Positions 35,056-44,587 of a DNA stretch of 64,000 nt are shown here, piece after piece. Under the pieces are notes generated by a model. The model did no database searches. It was given only the letters and a program-made list of their open reading frames with translations, and had not been told where the DNA came from. Positions within the stretch are counted from its first letter, which is position 1. Every line of letters starts with the position of its first letter. A program made the translations under genes and the position numbers. Location of the stretch: contig OZ252295.1 of assembly GCA_965250195.1 (NCBI GenBank), forward strand, positions 2,232,001-2,296,000, in the 5' to 3' direction. Source of the stretch: CAUZIR01 sp965250195. GTDB taxonomy: Bacteria; Chloroflexota; Dehalococcoidia; Lucifugimonadales; UBA2962.

Positions 35056-37491
35056 CTAAACTTCAAGAGCCCCGAAACACGCGGCGGCTATCGAGTCGGC
35101 GTCGATGCCATACTCGCGGTATAGGTCCGACGGCCCGCCCGACTGCCCGAATCCGGTGACGCCCAGCGGGTACGCTCGCTCGTTGAGCACGCCGCCCAGC
35201 CAGGCCAGCGCCTGCGGGTGCCCGTCTAGCACAGTGACAATAGGTGCACTCCGCTCGGAGGGTGCGACCAGTTCATTCCAGAACCGGTCGTTGACGTCGT
35301 CGTGTTCACCGTGCGCAGCGGCCGTCACCATCGCCTGGTATTTCTTGTAAAGCGGCCCCGGACCGGTCACGTTGATGACGTTGGCGTGCACGCCTTCTCT
35401 TAACAGGCTCTCGCTCGCCTTGATCGCCTCCGGCAGCACCGCCCCGCAGGCGAAGACGTGGACGACGTTCTCCGCCGGGTCGTACCCGGAAAGCCCTGAG
35501 CGATCAATCAGCCGGTAAGCGCCCGCAATGACACCCCGGCGCACGCGCTCGACCCTTTCGGGATCGGAGGGCAGCTTGAGCAGGCCCTGATCCACCTTGA
35601 GGGTCGTCAGTCGCAGGTACGTCGACTCTGTCCTGCGCCTGATCTGCTCCAGGGCGTGCATCAGAATCCACTCCACCTCGACCCCAAAGCATGGCTCGTA
35701 ATACACGACCTCCGGCAGGCCGATGCCGATGGCGGGCGTGTTCACCGACTGGTGCGCTCCGCCCTCGGGGCCGAGCGTGATCCCGGACGGCGTGCCGACG
35801 AAGATGAATCGCCCGCCGGCGTAGACGCTATAAAACAGTGCGTCCAGGCCGCGGCGAATGAACGGGTCGTAGAGCGTACCGATGGGGAACAGCGTCTCGC
35901 CCAGCGTCTCGTGCGAGAGGCCGAGCTGGCCGAGCATCATGAACAGGTTGTTTTCCGAAATACCAAGCTCGATGTGCTGGCCGTGAGGGGTCTCCTCCCA
36001 GCGAAGCGCCCTCTGGACGTCTTCTGGCAGAGGTCCGTGATCTCGCTCGGCCCAGACGCCGGCTTTATTGATCCAGCCACCCAGATTTGTGGAACTGGCG
36101 ACGTCGGGGCTAACGGTGACCACCCGGTCCGTAATGCCGTCCACCCCCCGAGAAATGTCGGTAAGGACGAGTCCGAATATCTGCTGACTCGACATCGAAC
36201 CGGAGTAAGAGCGCCCAAACCCGGTGGGGACGACTGGCAGCTCTGGCGAGTTCGTTTCGGTCGCGGGGGTCAGGTTCGTTCGGGCCTTATCGCGCAGCGC
36301 CCCTTCCGGGCTTTCGGGGGGTATGACGGGCCATTCGTCGTCACCGACGGCAAGCTCCTCGCGAAGCTGGGACATCTGCTCGCCATTGAGAATGACCGAG
36401 TGGTTCTGCGGATCGCCAACGCTCGGCAGCATCCAGCCCTTCAGGGTGTAAGCGAACACCACCGCCGGGCCGGGCGCCGCGTCGGCCGTCGCGAACGCCT
36501 GGCGCAGGGTAGAGAAGTCGTGGCCGCCCAGATTACGCACGAGTGCCTGCAACTCGGCGTCGTCCCACTGGGCCAGGAACTCCTTGAAATCTCTGGAGTG
36601 CTTAGAAGTGCGTGGCAGCCAGTCCCGCAACTCGTCGGGCGGCACCCTCAGGAGTCGCTGGTACAGCTCGTTCGACATGCCGTCGATGGCGTCGCGGAGC
36701 AGCTCGCCATTCGGCAAGCTGTATGCAGCCTCGAGGCGCGTCCCGTACTTGGCGTTCACCACGGTCCAGCCGTTGGCCGCGAACATGTTGCCCCAGGCCC
36801 CAACCCGAATGCCGGGAATAATCCTGTCCAGGCTCTGGCGGTTGAGGTCGATGACCCAGATGACATTGTCCAGCCCGGCCATGGCGGGCTCGGCGATGGC
36901 CTCCCACACCGAGCCCTCGTCCAGCTCAGCATCGCCGACCAGGCTTATGTAACGGCCGGGTTCCGAAGCGCCTCGTCTCCAGCCCTTGAGGTCCGAATGG
37001 GTGCGGGTGTAGCGGTCTACCAACGACGCGAAGTTTGGAGCCACCGCACCCAGCCCCACCGAGCCGGTGGAAAAGTCGACGGGGTCCGGGTCTTTAGTCC
37101 GGCTGGGGTATGCCTGCAGGCCCTTGTACTCCCGTAGCGTACCGAGGTACTCGCGGTCGAGGTTGCCAAGCAGGTACTGGATGGCGTGAAACACCGGCGA
37201 TGCGTGCGGCTTGACCGATACCCGGTCACCGGCCCGCATGAAGTCGAAGTACAGGGACGTCATGACGGTCGCCAGCGAGGCGCTGGAGGCCTGATGCCCG
37301 CCGACCTTCAGTCCGTCACTGGAGGGTCTGACGTTGTTCGCATGGTGGACGATATTGACCGCCAGCCACAGAACTTTGGACTGGATGCGCTCCAACAGCA
37401 CGTCGTTGGAGCCGCTCATCTCTTGCGACCCGTTTAGTCCCGGTGTCTCGATTGGGCCCGGCGTCTCACCAGGCCCTGACGCCTCGATCAA
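35056..37491 (-). CDS. Transketolase / homodimeric pyruvate dehydrogenase E1-like enzyme
   Basis: 811 residues with all three domains of thiamine-diphosphate transketolase/AceE proteins. VKPHASPVFHAIQYLLG is the substrate-facing histidine loop. GDAELDEGSVWEAI up to IDLNRQSLD is the GDG..N TPP/Mg motif. The middle pyrimidine domain has QHIELGISENNLF (catalytic Glu) and GGAHQSVNTPAIGIGLP. It is shorter than E. coli AceE (887) and lacks a lipoyl domain; no E2 gene is here. TTG 37491 overlaps the upstream stop as TTGA; ATG 37419 after a Pro-rich stretch is an alternative. Last gene of the malate synthase operon. Confidence 0.78.
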   Translation of the reverse strand: MIEASGPGETPGPIETPGLNGSQEMSGSNDVLLERIQSKVLWLAVNIVHHANNVRPSSDGLKVGGHQASSASLATVMTSLYFDFMRAGDRVSVKPHASPVFHAIQYLLGNLDREYLGTLREYKGLQAYPSRTKDPDPVDFSTGSVGLGAVAPNFASLVDRYTRTHSDLKGWRRGASEPGRYISLVGDAELDEGSVWEAIAEPAMAGLDNVIWVIDLNRQSLDRIIPGIRVGAWGNMFAANGWTVVNAKYGTRLEAAYSLPNGELLRDAIDGMSNELYQRLLRVPPDELRDWLPRTSKHSRDFKEFLAQWDDAELQALVRNLGGHDFSTLRQAFATADAAPGPAVVFAYTLKGWMLPSVGDPQNHSVILNGEQMSQLREELAVGDDEWPVIPPESPEGALRDKARTNLTPATETNSPELPVVPTGFGRSYSGSMSSQQIFGLVLTDISRGVDGITDRVVTVSPDVASSTNLGGWINKAGVWAERDHGPLPEDVQRALRWEETPHGQHIELGISENNLFMMLGQLGLSHETLGETLFPIGTLYDPFIRRGLDALFYSVYAGGRFIFVGTPSGITLGPEGGAHQSVNTPAIGIGLPEVVYYEPCFGVEVEWILMHALEQIRRRTESTYLRLTTLKVDQGLLKLPSDPERVERVRRGVIAGAYRLIDRSGLSGYDPAENVVHVFACGAVLPEAIKASESLLREGVHANVINVTGPGPLYKKYQAMVTAAAHGEHDDVNDRFWNELVAPSERSAPIVTVLDGHPQALAWLGGVLNERAYPLGVTGFGQSGGPSDLYREYGIDADSIAAACFGALEV

Positions 37492-38267
37492 GAGAGGTAC
37501 TCCTCCGCCCAGGCAAGACCTTCGGAAGTGTTACCGGCGGGCCTGTACTCGCACCCGACATAGCCGTCGTAGCCGAGCGCGTCGAGGCGAGCGAATATAT
37601 ATGGATAGTTGATTTCGCCGGTGCCGGGCTCGTGCCTGCCGGGGTTGTCGGCTAGCTGGATGTGGTCGATCAGGTCGAGGTTGGCCTCAATGGTGCGGGC
37701 CAGGTCTCCCTCCATGATCTGCATGTGGTAGATGTCGTATTGGATGAACAGGTTTTTCGAGCCGGTGGCCTCTATTATCTGACGCGCCTGAGCAGTCGAG
37801 GTGAGGAAGAATCCGGGGATATCGACCCTGTCGTTGATGGGCTCGGTCATCGCATGGATGCCAACCTTTTTTAGCTCGTTAGCCGCGTAGGTCAGGTTGT
37901 CCACCAGCGTCGCAGTTAGCTCCTCCGGGTCCGCGCCATCTGGCACCAGGCCCGCGAGGGCGTTTACCCGGTCGCAGCCCAGGGCGGTGGCGTACTCGGC
38001 CGCTCTACCAACGCCCTCTCGAAACTCGCTGATCCTGTCGGGCAGGCAGGCCAGGCCGCGCTCGCCGCCGTTCCAGTCGCCGACCGGCATGTTGAACAGC
38101 GCCTGAGTCAGCCGGTTCTCCTCCAGCCTCTCTGCTAGCTCATAGGTTTCGTAGTCATAAGGCAGAAGGTACTCGACGGCCTTGAACCCGGCGTCCGCGG
38201 CCGCTTTGAAGCGGTCGAGGAAGTCGACTTCACCGAACAGCATCGAGAGATTCGCCGCAAGACGCAT
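37488..38267 (-). CDS. hyi: Hydroxypyruvate isomerase-like TIM-barrel protein
   Basis: 259 residues from ATG 38267. An AP-endonuclease-2/xylose-isomerase-type barrel: MRLAANLSMLFGEVDFLDRF, FKAVEYLLPYD, EPINDRVDIPGFFL, YDIYHMQIMEGDL (metal ligands) and GYVGCEYRPAGNTSEGLAW are typical of Hyi, which interconverts hydroxypyruvate and tartronate semialdehyde. The ATG shares a base with the malate synthase TAA (TAATG) and the stop overlaps the next gene (TTGA). The glyoxylate context supports the call; other sugar isomerases of the fold are less likely. Confidence 0.85.
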   Translation of the reverse strand: MRLAANLSMLFGEVDFLDRFKAAADAGFKAVEYLLPYDYETYELAERLEENRLTQALFNMPVGDWNGGERGLACLPDRISEFREGVGRAAEYATALGCDRVNALAGLVPDGADPEELTATLVDNLTYAANELKKVGIHAMTEPINDRVDIPGFFLTSTAQARQIIEATGSKNLFIQYDIYHMQIMEGDLARTIEANLDLIDHIQLADNPGRHEPGTGEINYPYIFARLDALGYDGYVGCEYRPAGNTSEGLAWAEEYLS

Positions 38268-39937
38268 TAAAAGGCGTCCGGTGCAGCCGCAATCTGGGCC
38301 AGGTCGGTGCGGGTGTAGGTGCCGAGGCTCCTGAAGTTCATCTCCGTGTAGTTGTGAATCCACCGCATCGAGACCCGCACGGCGTCGCGGTAGCGCTGTT
38401 CCATGCCGTCATCCAAAATGCCGGCCTCTTTGCGCAGCCGGAGAATGTCGTCGAACTGCTCTGAGAGCAGGCCTTTGACCAGCGTAAAATCGTGTTTTTC
38501 TCCGCTTTCCGAGTCGACCACCGCGTGGATGATGCGCTGGGCGATCTGCGCGGTGGACATGCGGCCGGTGGCCAGGTCCTCCATGAGCGCGGGATGAACC
38601 CCCGGCCTGCCCTCGAGGCTGTCGATGCCCTTGGCGCCTCGTCCTGCCAGCCACCCCTCGACGTACTCAATGAGCATGCGCGCGTTTCGCCGGGTGCCAT
38701 CTACTGTCACCGGACCTTCAGGGACGGCAATCGATGCCGGGTAGTTATCCGGGTTCCTCATCTCCGGCGTCGGCTGCCAGCCCGTCGCATACCACTCCTT
38801 AAACGGCTCGGCTGCCGCCTGCATGTGGAAAATGTGGGCCACCCAGCCGCGCAGGAAGCCCTGCCGGGCCTCCCACTCTTTGTCCGCCCTGATCGACTGC
38901 CCGGCCGCCTCGTTGACCTCCGGGTCCTTCGAAGGCAGGGGAGTGGCCATGCCGCCGATGGCCACGGCGTCGTGCTTCAGGCAAATCGCGACCAGTCTTC
39001 GGAAAATATTGCCAATGAATTCAGTGGTCTTGATGTCCACACCGAAACGGTCGGGCCACACCGAGTCCGGGTCGGCCATTACGTATTCGAAAATGCTTGC
39101 CTTCAGGTCCCATCTTGCGGCGTTCAGGCCGGCCGCGTACGGGCCCAGCGCGTAAAGCACCTCCTCCATCTGGAACACCAGTGGCAGCGACTCGACTAGG
39201 GCGATGGCCTTTATCGCGCCCTCCGGGATGCCCAGCAGTTCGCGGGAGGCGTCGAAAAGGTCGCGGTACCAGGCGGCCTCGTCTGCGGATTCGAGTTTGG
39301 GGACGTAGAAATACACCCCTTGTCCCAGGGCTATTTGGGCCTGACCACAATGGAACAAAGTCAGCGCGGTGCCCAGTATCGCGGCGGGAATGGGCTTGCC
39401 ATCCACCGTGACCTCCGGCTCGTCCAGGTGCAGGCCGCGCTCGCGGTGCATAAAAAACGGCAGGTCGCCGTCCTTGAGGCTGTACTCCTTGCCCCGCGCC
39501 TTGTCCACGTGGTGGAGCGTCCGTTCCACCGCCCCGAGCCGATTGAGCGCAGAGTTAACCGTGTCGGAGAGCTGGTGGCCGCCCGAGTCCTCGTCGTCGT
39601 CCAGGTCACCCTCGGCCCGAATGCCCTCACGGCCGGGGTTGAGCGCGTTAATGAGCATGGGCGCAATCGACGACGGACCGGAAATCTCAATGCCCGGTGT
39701 CCGCAGGTTTTCGGGCACCGGGTCGACGCTCCACTCTCCCGTCGCCTCAGAGGGCGGTAGCGGCGTGGGCTGGCGGCCGTCGAGTGCCGCACGAAGCACC
39801 TCGTCGCGTCGATTTCGCAGTTCGTAAACGCGCTCGGTCAGCCGGTCGCACAGAGAGACGAGGTAGTCATTGAACTGGGGAGTAAAGAGACGGTCCGCAC
39901 CCGGAACGGGAGCGTAAATTAGTCGGTCTGGAGACAT
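38267..39937 (-). CDS. aceB: Malate synthase (A type)
   Basis: 556 residues. It condenses glyoxylate with acetyl-CoA to malate. DLPFFMHRERGLHLDEPEV, FYVPKLESADEAAWY, IKAIALVESLPLVFQMEE, LNAARWDLKASIFEYV and GGMATPLPSKDPEVN are malate synthase blocks, including the catalytic Arg and metal-binding Glu and Asp. The inserted acidic stretch around residue 110 (DLDDDEDSGG) is unusual. First gene of a three-gene operon with Hyi and the transketolase-like gene. No isocitrate lyase is in the window, so glyoxylate may come from glycolate, purine or other breakdown. Confidence 0.93.
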   Translation of the reverse strand: MSPDRLIYAPVPGADRLFTPQFNDYLVSLCDRLTERVYELRNRRDEVLRAALDGRQPTPLPPSEATGEWSVDPVPENLRTPGIEISGPSSIAPMLINALNPGREGIRAEGDLDDDEDSGGHQLSDTVNSALNRLGAVERTLHHVDKARGKEYSLKDGDLPFFMHRERGLHLDEPEVTVDGKPIPAAILGTALTLFHCGQAQIALGQGVYFYVPKLESADEAAWYRDLFDASRELLGIPEGAIKAIALVESLPLVFQMEEVLYALGPYAAGLNAARWDLKASIFEYVMADPDSVWPDRFGVDIKTTEFIGNIFRRLVAICLKHDAVAIGGMATPLPSKDPEVNEAAGQSIRADKEWEARQGFLRGWVAHIFHMQAAAEPFKEWYATGWQPTPEMRNPDNYPASIAVPEGPVTVDGTRRNARMLIEYVEGWLAGRGAKGIDSLEGRPGVHPALMEDLATGRMSTAQIAQRIIHAVVDSESGEKHDFTLVKGLLSEQFDDILRLRKEAGILDDGMEQRYRDAVRVSMRWIHNYTEMNFRSLGTYTRTDLAQIAAAPDAF

Positions 39938-40067
39938 GTGGGAAAACCTGCCTGACGGAAGCTGAGTATCGGCGCCTGCTGGAAGCAGACCGAAACCGAG
40001 TGTAGCATAGGCCTCGCCCCCGGTGCAGAGGCATAAACAGGGGGGCAGAAACCGTCAGGAGTTTACG

Positions 40068-40871
40068 ATGCTAAACGGCAAGAAAGTGTTAATTACAGGC
40101 TCTCGTAGGGGCATTGGTGCTGGTATCGCCCTGGCAATGGCGCGCCAGGGGGCCGACGTGGGCATCAACGACCTGACCAGGGACGACCCGGCAGAGCGCA
40201 CCCTGCGCTCGATAGAGGCCGAGGGCCGCCACGCGTCCTGGCACCAGGCCGACATTGGTGACGAGGCGCAAGTCGAAAAAATGTTCGAAGAGTTTCTTGG
40301 TGAGCATGGGCGGATTGACGTGATGGTCAACAACGCCGTCGCGCCCATCGACAAACCGTTTCTTGAGACGACCGCGGCCGACTTTGATTTTCAAATAGAC
40401 AACGGTTTCAAGGGCTACTTCATGTGCGCCCAGCTCGCGTCGTCGGCGATGATACGGCAGGGAGACGGCGGCCGGATCATCAGCTTGAGCAGTGTGCAGA
40501 GTTTGCGATCGTGGCCGAACCAGCTCGTATATGGCTCCATCAAGGCGGCGATCTCGCGCATGACCGCGGGTATGGCATGGGAGCTGTCAGGTCACGGCAT
40601 CAACTGCAACGCGGTGGCGCCGGGCTACATCGACGCAAGGGTACTTTCGGACGAAGAAGAGGCCGGGAGGGGAGAGTCGGCCGATTACGCGGACGAGACC
40701 AGGCCCTGGGTCCCGGCCCGTCGCATGGGGGTACCCAACGACATTGCAGAAGTTGCAGTGTTTCTCGCCTCCGACATGTCGGCGTACGTGAACGGCCAAA
40801 CCATAGTTGTAGATGGCGGTTTCTTGGCTGGCGGCACACCCCAGGGGGAGGGCCGCGAACAAGGCATATAG
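40068..40871 (+). CDS. Short-chain dehydrogenase/reductase upstream of an amidase pair
   Basis: 267 residues. TGSRRGIGAG cofactor loop, NNAVAPI in place of NNAG, SLSSVQSLRSW and VYGSIKAAIS (Tyr-Lys). VDGGF closes the fold. ATG 40068 has AGGAG seven bases upstream. It is followed after 21 bases by a GatC-like gene and the amidase. Substrate unknown. Confidence 0.86.
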   Translation: MLNGKKVLITGSRRGIGAGIALAMARQGADVGINDLTRDDPAERTLRSIEAEGRHASWHQADIGDEAQVEKMFEEFLGEHGRIDVMVNNAVAPIDKPFLETTAADFDFQIDNGFKGYFMCAQLASSAMIRQGDGGRIISLSSVQSLRSWPNQLVYGSIKAAISRMTAGMAWELSGHGINCNAVAPGYIDARVLSDEEEAGRGESADYADETRPWVPARRMGVPNDIAEVAVFLASDMSAYVNGQTIVVDGGFLAGGTPQGEGREQGI

Positions 40872-40892
40872 TAGGGCCGGGAGGCCGAAACC

Positions 40893-41096
40893 ATGAGCAA
40901 ACTCACCAACGACGAAGTTGTGGCCCTGGCCAAAGCTTCCGACATTGTGCTGACCGGGCCGGAGCTGACCGAAGTCGCGCACCATCTGAACGCCGTAATA
41001 GCCGCGATGGACGCCATTGACGAGCCGGGCCTCAACGACCTCGACCCCATGCCCATGCCACGGGTGTGGCCGCCGGTAAAAGGGGCGTCGCCATGA
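40893..41096 (+). CDS. GatC-like small amidase partner
   Basis: 67 residues, shorter than GatC (~95). LTNDEVVALAKASDIVLTG, HHLNAVIAAMDAIDE and LDPMPMPRVWPP follow the GatC pattern, in which the C-terminal strand wraps around the amidase. TGA overlaps the amidase ATG (ATGA), so the two are made together. With no gatB here the pair is more like AtzG-AtzE systems than the tRNA amidotransferase. Confidence 0.72.
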   Translation: MSKLTNDEVVALAKASDIVLTGPELTEVAHHLNAVIAAMDAIDEPGLNDLDPMPMPRVWPPVKGASP

Positions 41097-42511
41097 ACGG
41101 CGACGAAATAGGGACACTATCCGCAGCCGCTCTGGGTCGGCGGATAAACATCAAAAAAGTCTCGCCCACCGAGGCCGTCAACGCCTACATCGAGCGAGTG
41201 GACGCGCTCGATGGGCAGTTGGGTTCATACACGTTACTGGGGCGAGAGGAAGCGTTAGGCGAGGCGGCCGAACGCGAACGAGAACTGGCAAGCGGAAATA
41301 GCAGGGGACCGCTGCACGGAGTCCCGGTGGCTGTCAAAGAGCAGATCGACGCACGAGGCTGGCCCACAACGGGCGGCTCGGCGATATTGCGAGATGCAGT
41401 GGTAGAGACCGACGCCACCGTAACGGCGCGCCTGAGGCAGGCCGGTGCCATCATCCTGGGCAAACTCAACATGACCGAGCTGGCCATCGCCGAGACCATC
41501 GAGTTCCCTTACGGAACCCCGAAAAACCCATGGAACCCCGACCGCAGCCCCGGCTCCTCCAGCGCAGGTTCTGGCGTGGCCACGGCCGCCGCACTGGCCG
41601 GGGCGACGCTGGGGGGCGATACGGGCGGCTCGATTCGCATACCCGCCGCCTACTGCGGCGTGGTGGGACTGCGGCCGACATTCGGACGGGTGAGCAGGGC
41701 TGGGACACTGGCCGCCTGTTGGTCGATGGACGCTATTGGGCCGATGACACGCACGGTGGAGGACGCGGCCCTAGTGCTGGGAGCGATTGCCGGGCCGGAC
41801 CCACGCGATGAATGGGCGGCGGACGTGCCGGTACCCGACTATACCGACGGCCTGGATGCGGGCGTCAGGGGCCTGCGTATCGGCCTGGTTACCGAGCTGA
41901 TGGACCCGGGACTCGTGGATGCGGACGTGGCGGCGGCCGTCACGGAGTCGACGCGGGTGTTGGAGGGACTGGGAGCCTCGGTTGATGAGGTCGCGTTACC
42001 GATGGTCGCGCACGCCGGGCCGATTCACTGGACGCTGTGCTACGTCGAGTTCGGGCAGGCCAATCGCGACACCATCAGACACCGGGCGCAAGAGCTGACG
42101 CACATGGTCAGGATCGCCGTGACGGCCGGTAGCCTGCTCCCTGGCGTTATGTATTACAAGGCGCTACAGCTTCGCGAGAGGCTTCGCAACCAGGTGCTGG
42201 AGGCGTTGACTCGCTTCGACGTGCTGGTGTGCCCGACGATGTCATCAGGCGCGCCGCCTCGGGCCGCGGACGTGTTCACGAAATCCGCCGAAGAGGTGAT
42301 GGAGGGGCTGACCGGCCCGGTAAGACTGACGGCACCGTTCAGCCATGCTGGGACGCCTGCGCTGTCGGTGCCCTGCGGCATGACGGCCGATGATCTGCCT
42401 ATCGGCCTGCAGGTGATCGGCAAGCCGTTTGACGAGGCCACGGTGCTCAGAGTCGGCAAGGCCTTCGAAGCGGCGACGCCGTGGCACGAGGCACGACCAT
42501 CGATTTTCTAA
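41093..42511 (+). CDS. Amidase signature enzyme (GatA/AtzE-like)
   Basis: 472 residues. Ser-cisSer-Lys triad: VPVAVKEQI (Lys), SPGSSSAGSG (cis-Ser) and GGDTGGSIRIPAAYCG (nucleophile). It hydrolyses an amide; the substrate is unknown. ATG 41093 is preferred because of the ATGA overlap with the GatC-like gene. With the SDR upstream it may form a small catabolic operon. GatA of the Glu-tRNA amidotransferase is the alternative, but gatB is missing. Confidence 0.88.
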   Translation: MNGDEIGTLSAAALGRRINIKKVSPTEAVNAYIERVDALDGQLGSYTLLGREEALGEAAERERELASGNSRGPLHGVPVAVKEQIDARGWPTTGGSAILRDAVVETDATVTARLRQAGAIILGKLNMTELAIAETIEFPYGTPKNPWNPDRSPGSSSAGSGVATAAALAGATLGGDTGGSIRIPAAYCGVVGLRPTFGRVSRAGTLAACWSMDAIGPMTRTVEDAALVLGAIAGPDPRDEWAADVPVPDYTDGLDAGVRGLRIGLVTELMDPGLVDADVAAAVTESTRVLEGLGASVDEVALPMVAHAGPIHWTLCYVEFGQANRDTIRHRAQELTHMVRIAVTAGSLLPGVMYYKALQLRERLRNQVLEALTRFDVLVCPTMSSGAPPRAADVFTKSAEEVMEGLTGPVRLTAPFSHAGTPALSVPCGMTADDLPIGLQVIGKPFDEATVLRVGKAFEAATPWHEARPSIF

Positions 42512-42630
42512 AGGCGATCTTGCGTGTGCACCAGGCGTCCCGACCACTAATGCGTGTCCGCAGCGACGCGGTTTCGGATCGGCCGTGGCGGACCTGACCT
42601 GCCCGTACGAACCGGCGGCCGGATCCGGCC

Positions 42631-43683
42631 CTAGAATTCCACGATAGCGCGGCCCAGTATCTCGCCCGCTCGCAGTGCGTCGCACGCCTCGTTTATCTGG
42701 CCCAGCGTGTAGCGCCTGGTAATTAGCTTTTCCAGCGGGAATTTCCCCTCCCGGTGCCAGCGCAGGTACAGCTCGAAGTCGCGTTCCGGGTAGGCGGCGC
42801 CCAGGCTGCCCCGGTACTGTCGCTGGCCCAGCACCAGCAAGTTCGGGTCGATTGTCATCTCCGGTCCCGGAATGCCAACCAGCACGGCGGTGCCCCCGGA
42901 ATTGTCCGAACCCGGCCCGCCCTCTCGAACGGCGGAGAGTATCTGCTCGGTCGTCTCCCTAACGCCGATCGTGTCGAATGCGAAGTCGGCGCCGCCCCCG
43001 GTGAGTTCGATTATGGCCTCGACCGGATCCCCGGCAGACGCATTTACCGTGTGGGTCGCTCCGAACTGGCGAGCGAACTCGAGTTTGCCGTCGTCGAGGT
43101 CGACTGCGATCACCATCTTGGCCTCCAGCAGCGCCGCCATCTGTACCGCCGACAGCCCTACTCCACCGACACCGAACACCGCGACGGTGTCGCCGGGCTG
43201 CACCCTCGCGGTGTTCATCACCGCCCCCGCGCCGGTGAGCACCGCGCATCCGACGATGCAGCTAACGTCGCCGGGGTCGTCGTCGCCAATGCGGACGACG
43301 TAGTCGCCGAGGGCGAGAATGTCCTCCGCCCACGCCGAAACGAGCTGCTGGTTGACTGGCTCACCGTTGTAAGTCACCCTGGAACTCGGCGAGGCAGGGA
43401 AGCCGACCATCGGCTTCTTCGACACCCAAGTGACGATGGCCCTGTCCCCCTCGGTCAGGTCGGTTACGTCAGACCCGACGTGGGTAATGATGCCGCTGGC
43501 CTCGTGGCCGAGGATGTTTGGCGTCAATGTCCTCGGGTCGGCGATCTGGTGGAGCTGGGAGTGACACACACCAGTGGCGGTCAGTTTTACGATGACCTGA
43601 TCGGGCCGGGGGTCGGGAATTTCCACATCATCGACTACCAGGGGTTGGCCGGTCTCGACGTGGATGGCGGCTTTCGTTTTCAT
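42631..43683 (-). CDS. Zinc-type alcohol dehydrogenase without the structural zinc lobe
   Basis: 350 residues, medium-chain dehydrogenase. Catalytic zinc ligands: Cys40 in GVCHSQLH and the GHEASG His-Glu; cofactor loop VFGVGGVGLSAVQMA followed by AVDLDDGKLEFA, whose Asp points to NAD. The four-Cys segment that binds the structural zinc in class I-III enzymes is absent between residues ~85 and 120. The protein resembles class III or NDMA-dependent dehydrogenases in its second half. ATG start. It stands alone, divergent from hemolysin III. Confidence 0.87.
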   Translation of the reverse strand: MKTKAAIHVETGQPLVVDDVEIPDPRPDQVIVKLTATGVCHSQLHQIADPRTLTPNILGHEASGIITHVGSDVTDLTEGDRAIVTWVSKKPMVGFPASPSSRVTYNGEPVNQQLVSAWAEDILALGDYVVRIGDDDPGDVSCIVGCAVLTGAGAVMNTARVQPGDTVAVFGVGGVGLSAVQMAALLEAKMVIAVDLDDGKLEFARQFGATHTVNASAGDPVEAIIELTGGGADFAFDTIGVRETTEQILSAVREGGPGSDNSGGTAVLVGIPGPEMTIDPNLLVLGQRQYRGSLGAAYPERDFELYLRWHREGKFPLEKLITRRYTLGQINEACDALRAGEILGRAIVEF

Positions 43684-43881
43684 TGCGACCTCGCTTGATG
43701 ACTGTGCATGGGTTTTTCTGGGTTGTGGGCTGGATTTGCCGGAGTGTATGGACCCCTGGACCGGTGGTCAAGAATGCCGCGAAATCGGACTCGTCTGGTA
43801 TGCTTCGGAATGCCTCCCGGCCCCTCCCGGTCCGTGGCGAGGCACCGCTCCCACAGCCAATGTATTTGCCCTTGTGACCCC

Positions 43882-44550
43882 GTGACATCGCCTTCCGCCG
43901 CTTTGGCCCTGCAATCGACCCGGCCCCCTGTACTCAGGGGTGTGTTTCACCTGGTCGCGGTGGCGCTCTCGCCCGTGGCGGTCTGGTACCTGGTGACTAT
44001 TACCGATTCGCCTCGTGGCTGGGTGGGTGCGTCGATATTCGGAGCCAGCGTGATTCTGCTGTTCGGCGCCAGCACGCTGTACCACTACTGGCCTAAAGTG
44101 TCGGATCGCCGCCATCTGATCAGGCGGATCGACCACGCGACTATCTTTGTTTTTATCGCCGGCGTGTACACGCCGTTTTGTCTGAAACTGTTCGGTAACG
44201 CCTGGGGCATTCCGATCCTGTCGGTCATCTGGGTATTGGGCGGCCTCGGATGGGCGATGACGGTGCTGCGCCCGGCGACACCCCGATGGGTTCGAGTGGC
44301 GCTTTACCTGGGCATGGGCTGGGTGGGGGTAGCGGCGATTCCCAAACTGGTGATAGGGGAGCCGTGGCAGGTGCTGGTGGGCGTCGCGTCGGCGGGGGTC
44401 GCCTATTCGGTAGGCGGGCTAATTTACGGAATGAAACGGCCCAATTTAGTCCCGGCATACTTCGGTTATCATGAATTTTTCCACGCCCTGGTCGTGGTCG
44501 CCACAGGAATCTTCTACTGGGTCATCACCCAGTACGTGCTGACCGTCTGA
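43882..44550 (+). CDS. Hemolysin III family (PAQR/TrhA-like) membrane protein
   Basis: 222 residues with seven predicted helices. ASTLYHYWP, RRIDHATIFVFIAGVYTPF and GYHEFFHALVVVA carry the Ser, His and Asp residues that bind zinc in this superfamily. Bacterial members (YqfA/TrhA) affect membrane-lipid balance; true hemolysis is seldom shown. GTG 43882 gives the usual length; the open frame continues upstream but without similarity. No ribosome site is obvious. Confidence 0.87.
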   Translation: MTSPSAALALQSTRPPVLRGVFHLVAVALSPVAVWYLVTITDSPRGWVGASIFGASVILLFGASTLYHYWPKVSDRRHLIRRIDHATIFVFIAGVYTPFCLKLFGNAWGIPILSVIWVLGGLGWAMTVLRPATPRWVRVALYLGMGWVGVAAIPKLVIGEPWQVLVGVASAGVAYSVGGLIYGMKRPNLVPAYFGYHEFFHALVVVATGIFYWVITQYVLTV

Positions 44551-44587
44551 GCGGACGGGTCAGGGGGCTTCAACTGTTCGCAGTCGA

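Noticed and set aside
35656..37137. 493-codon plus-strand open frame
   Set aside because: It lies wholly opposite the transketolase-like gene, whose protein motifs are unmistakable. Long antisense frames are expected at this GC content, and its translation is Arg/Val-rich without domains.
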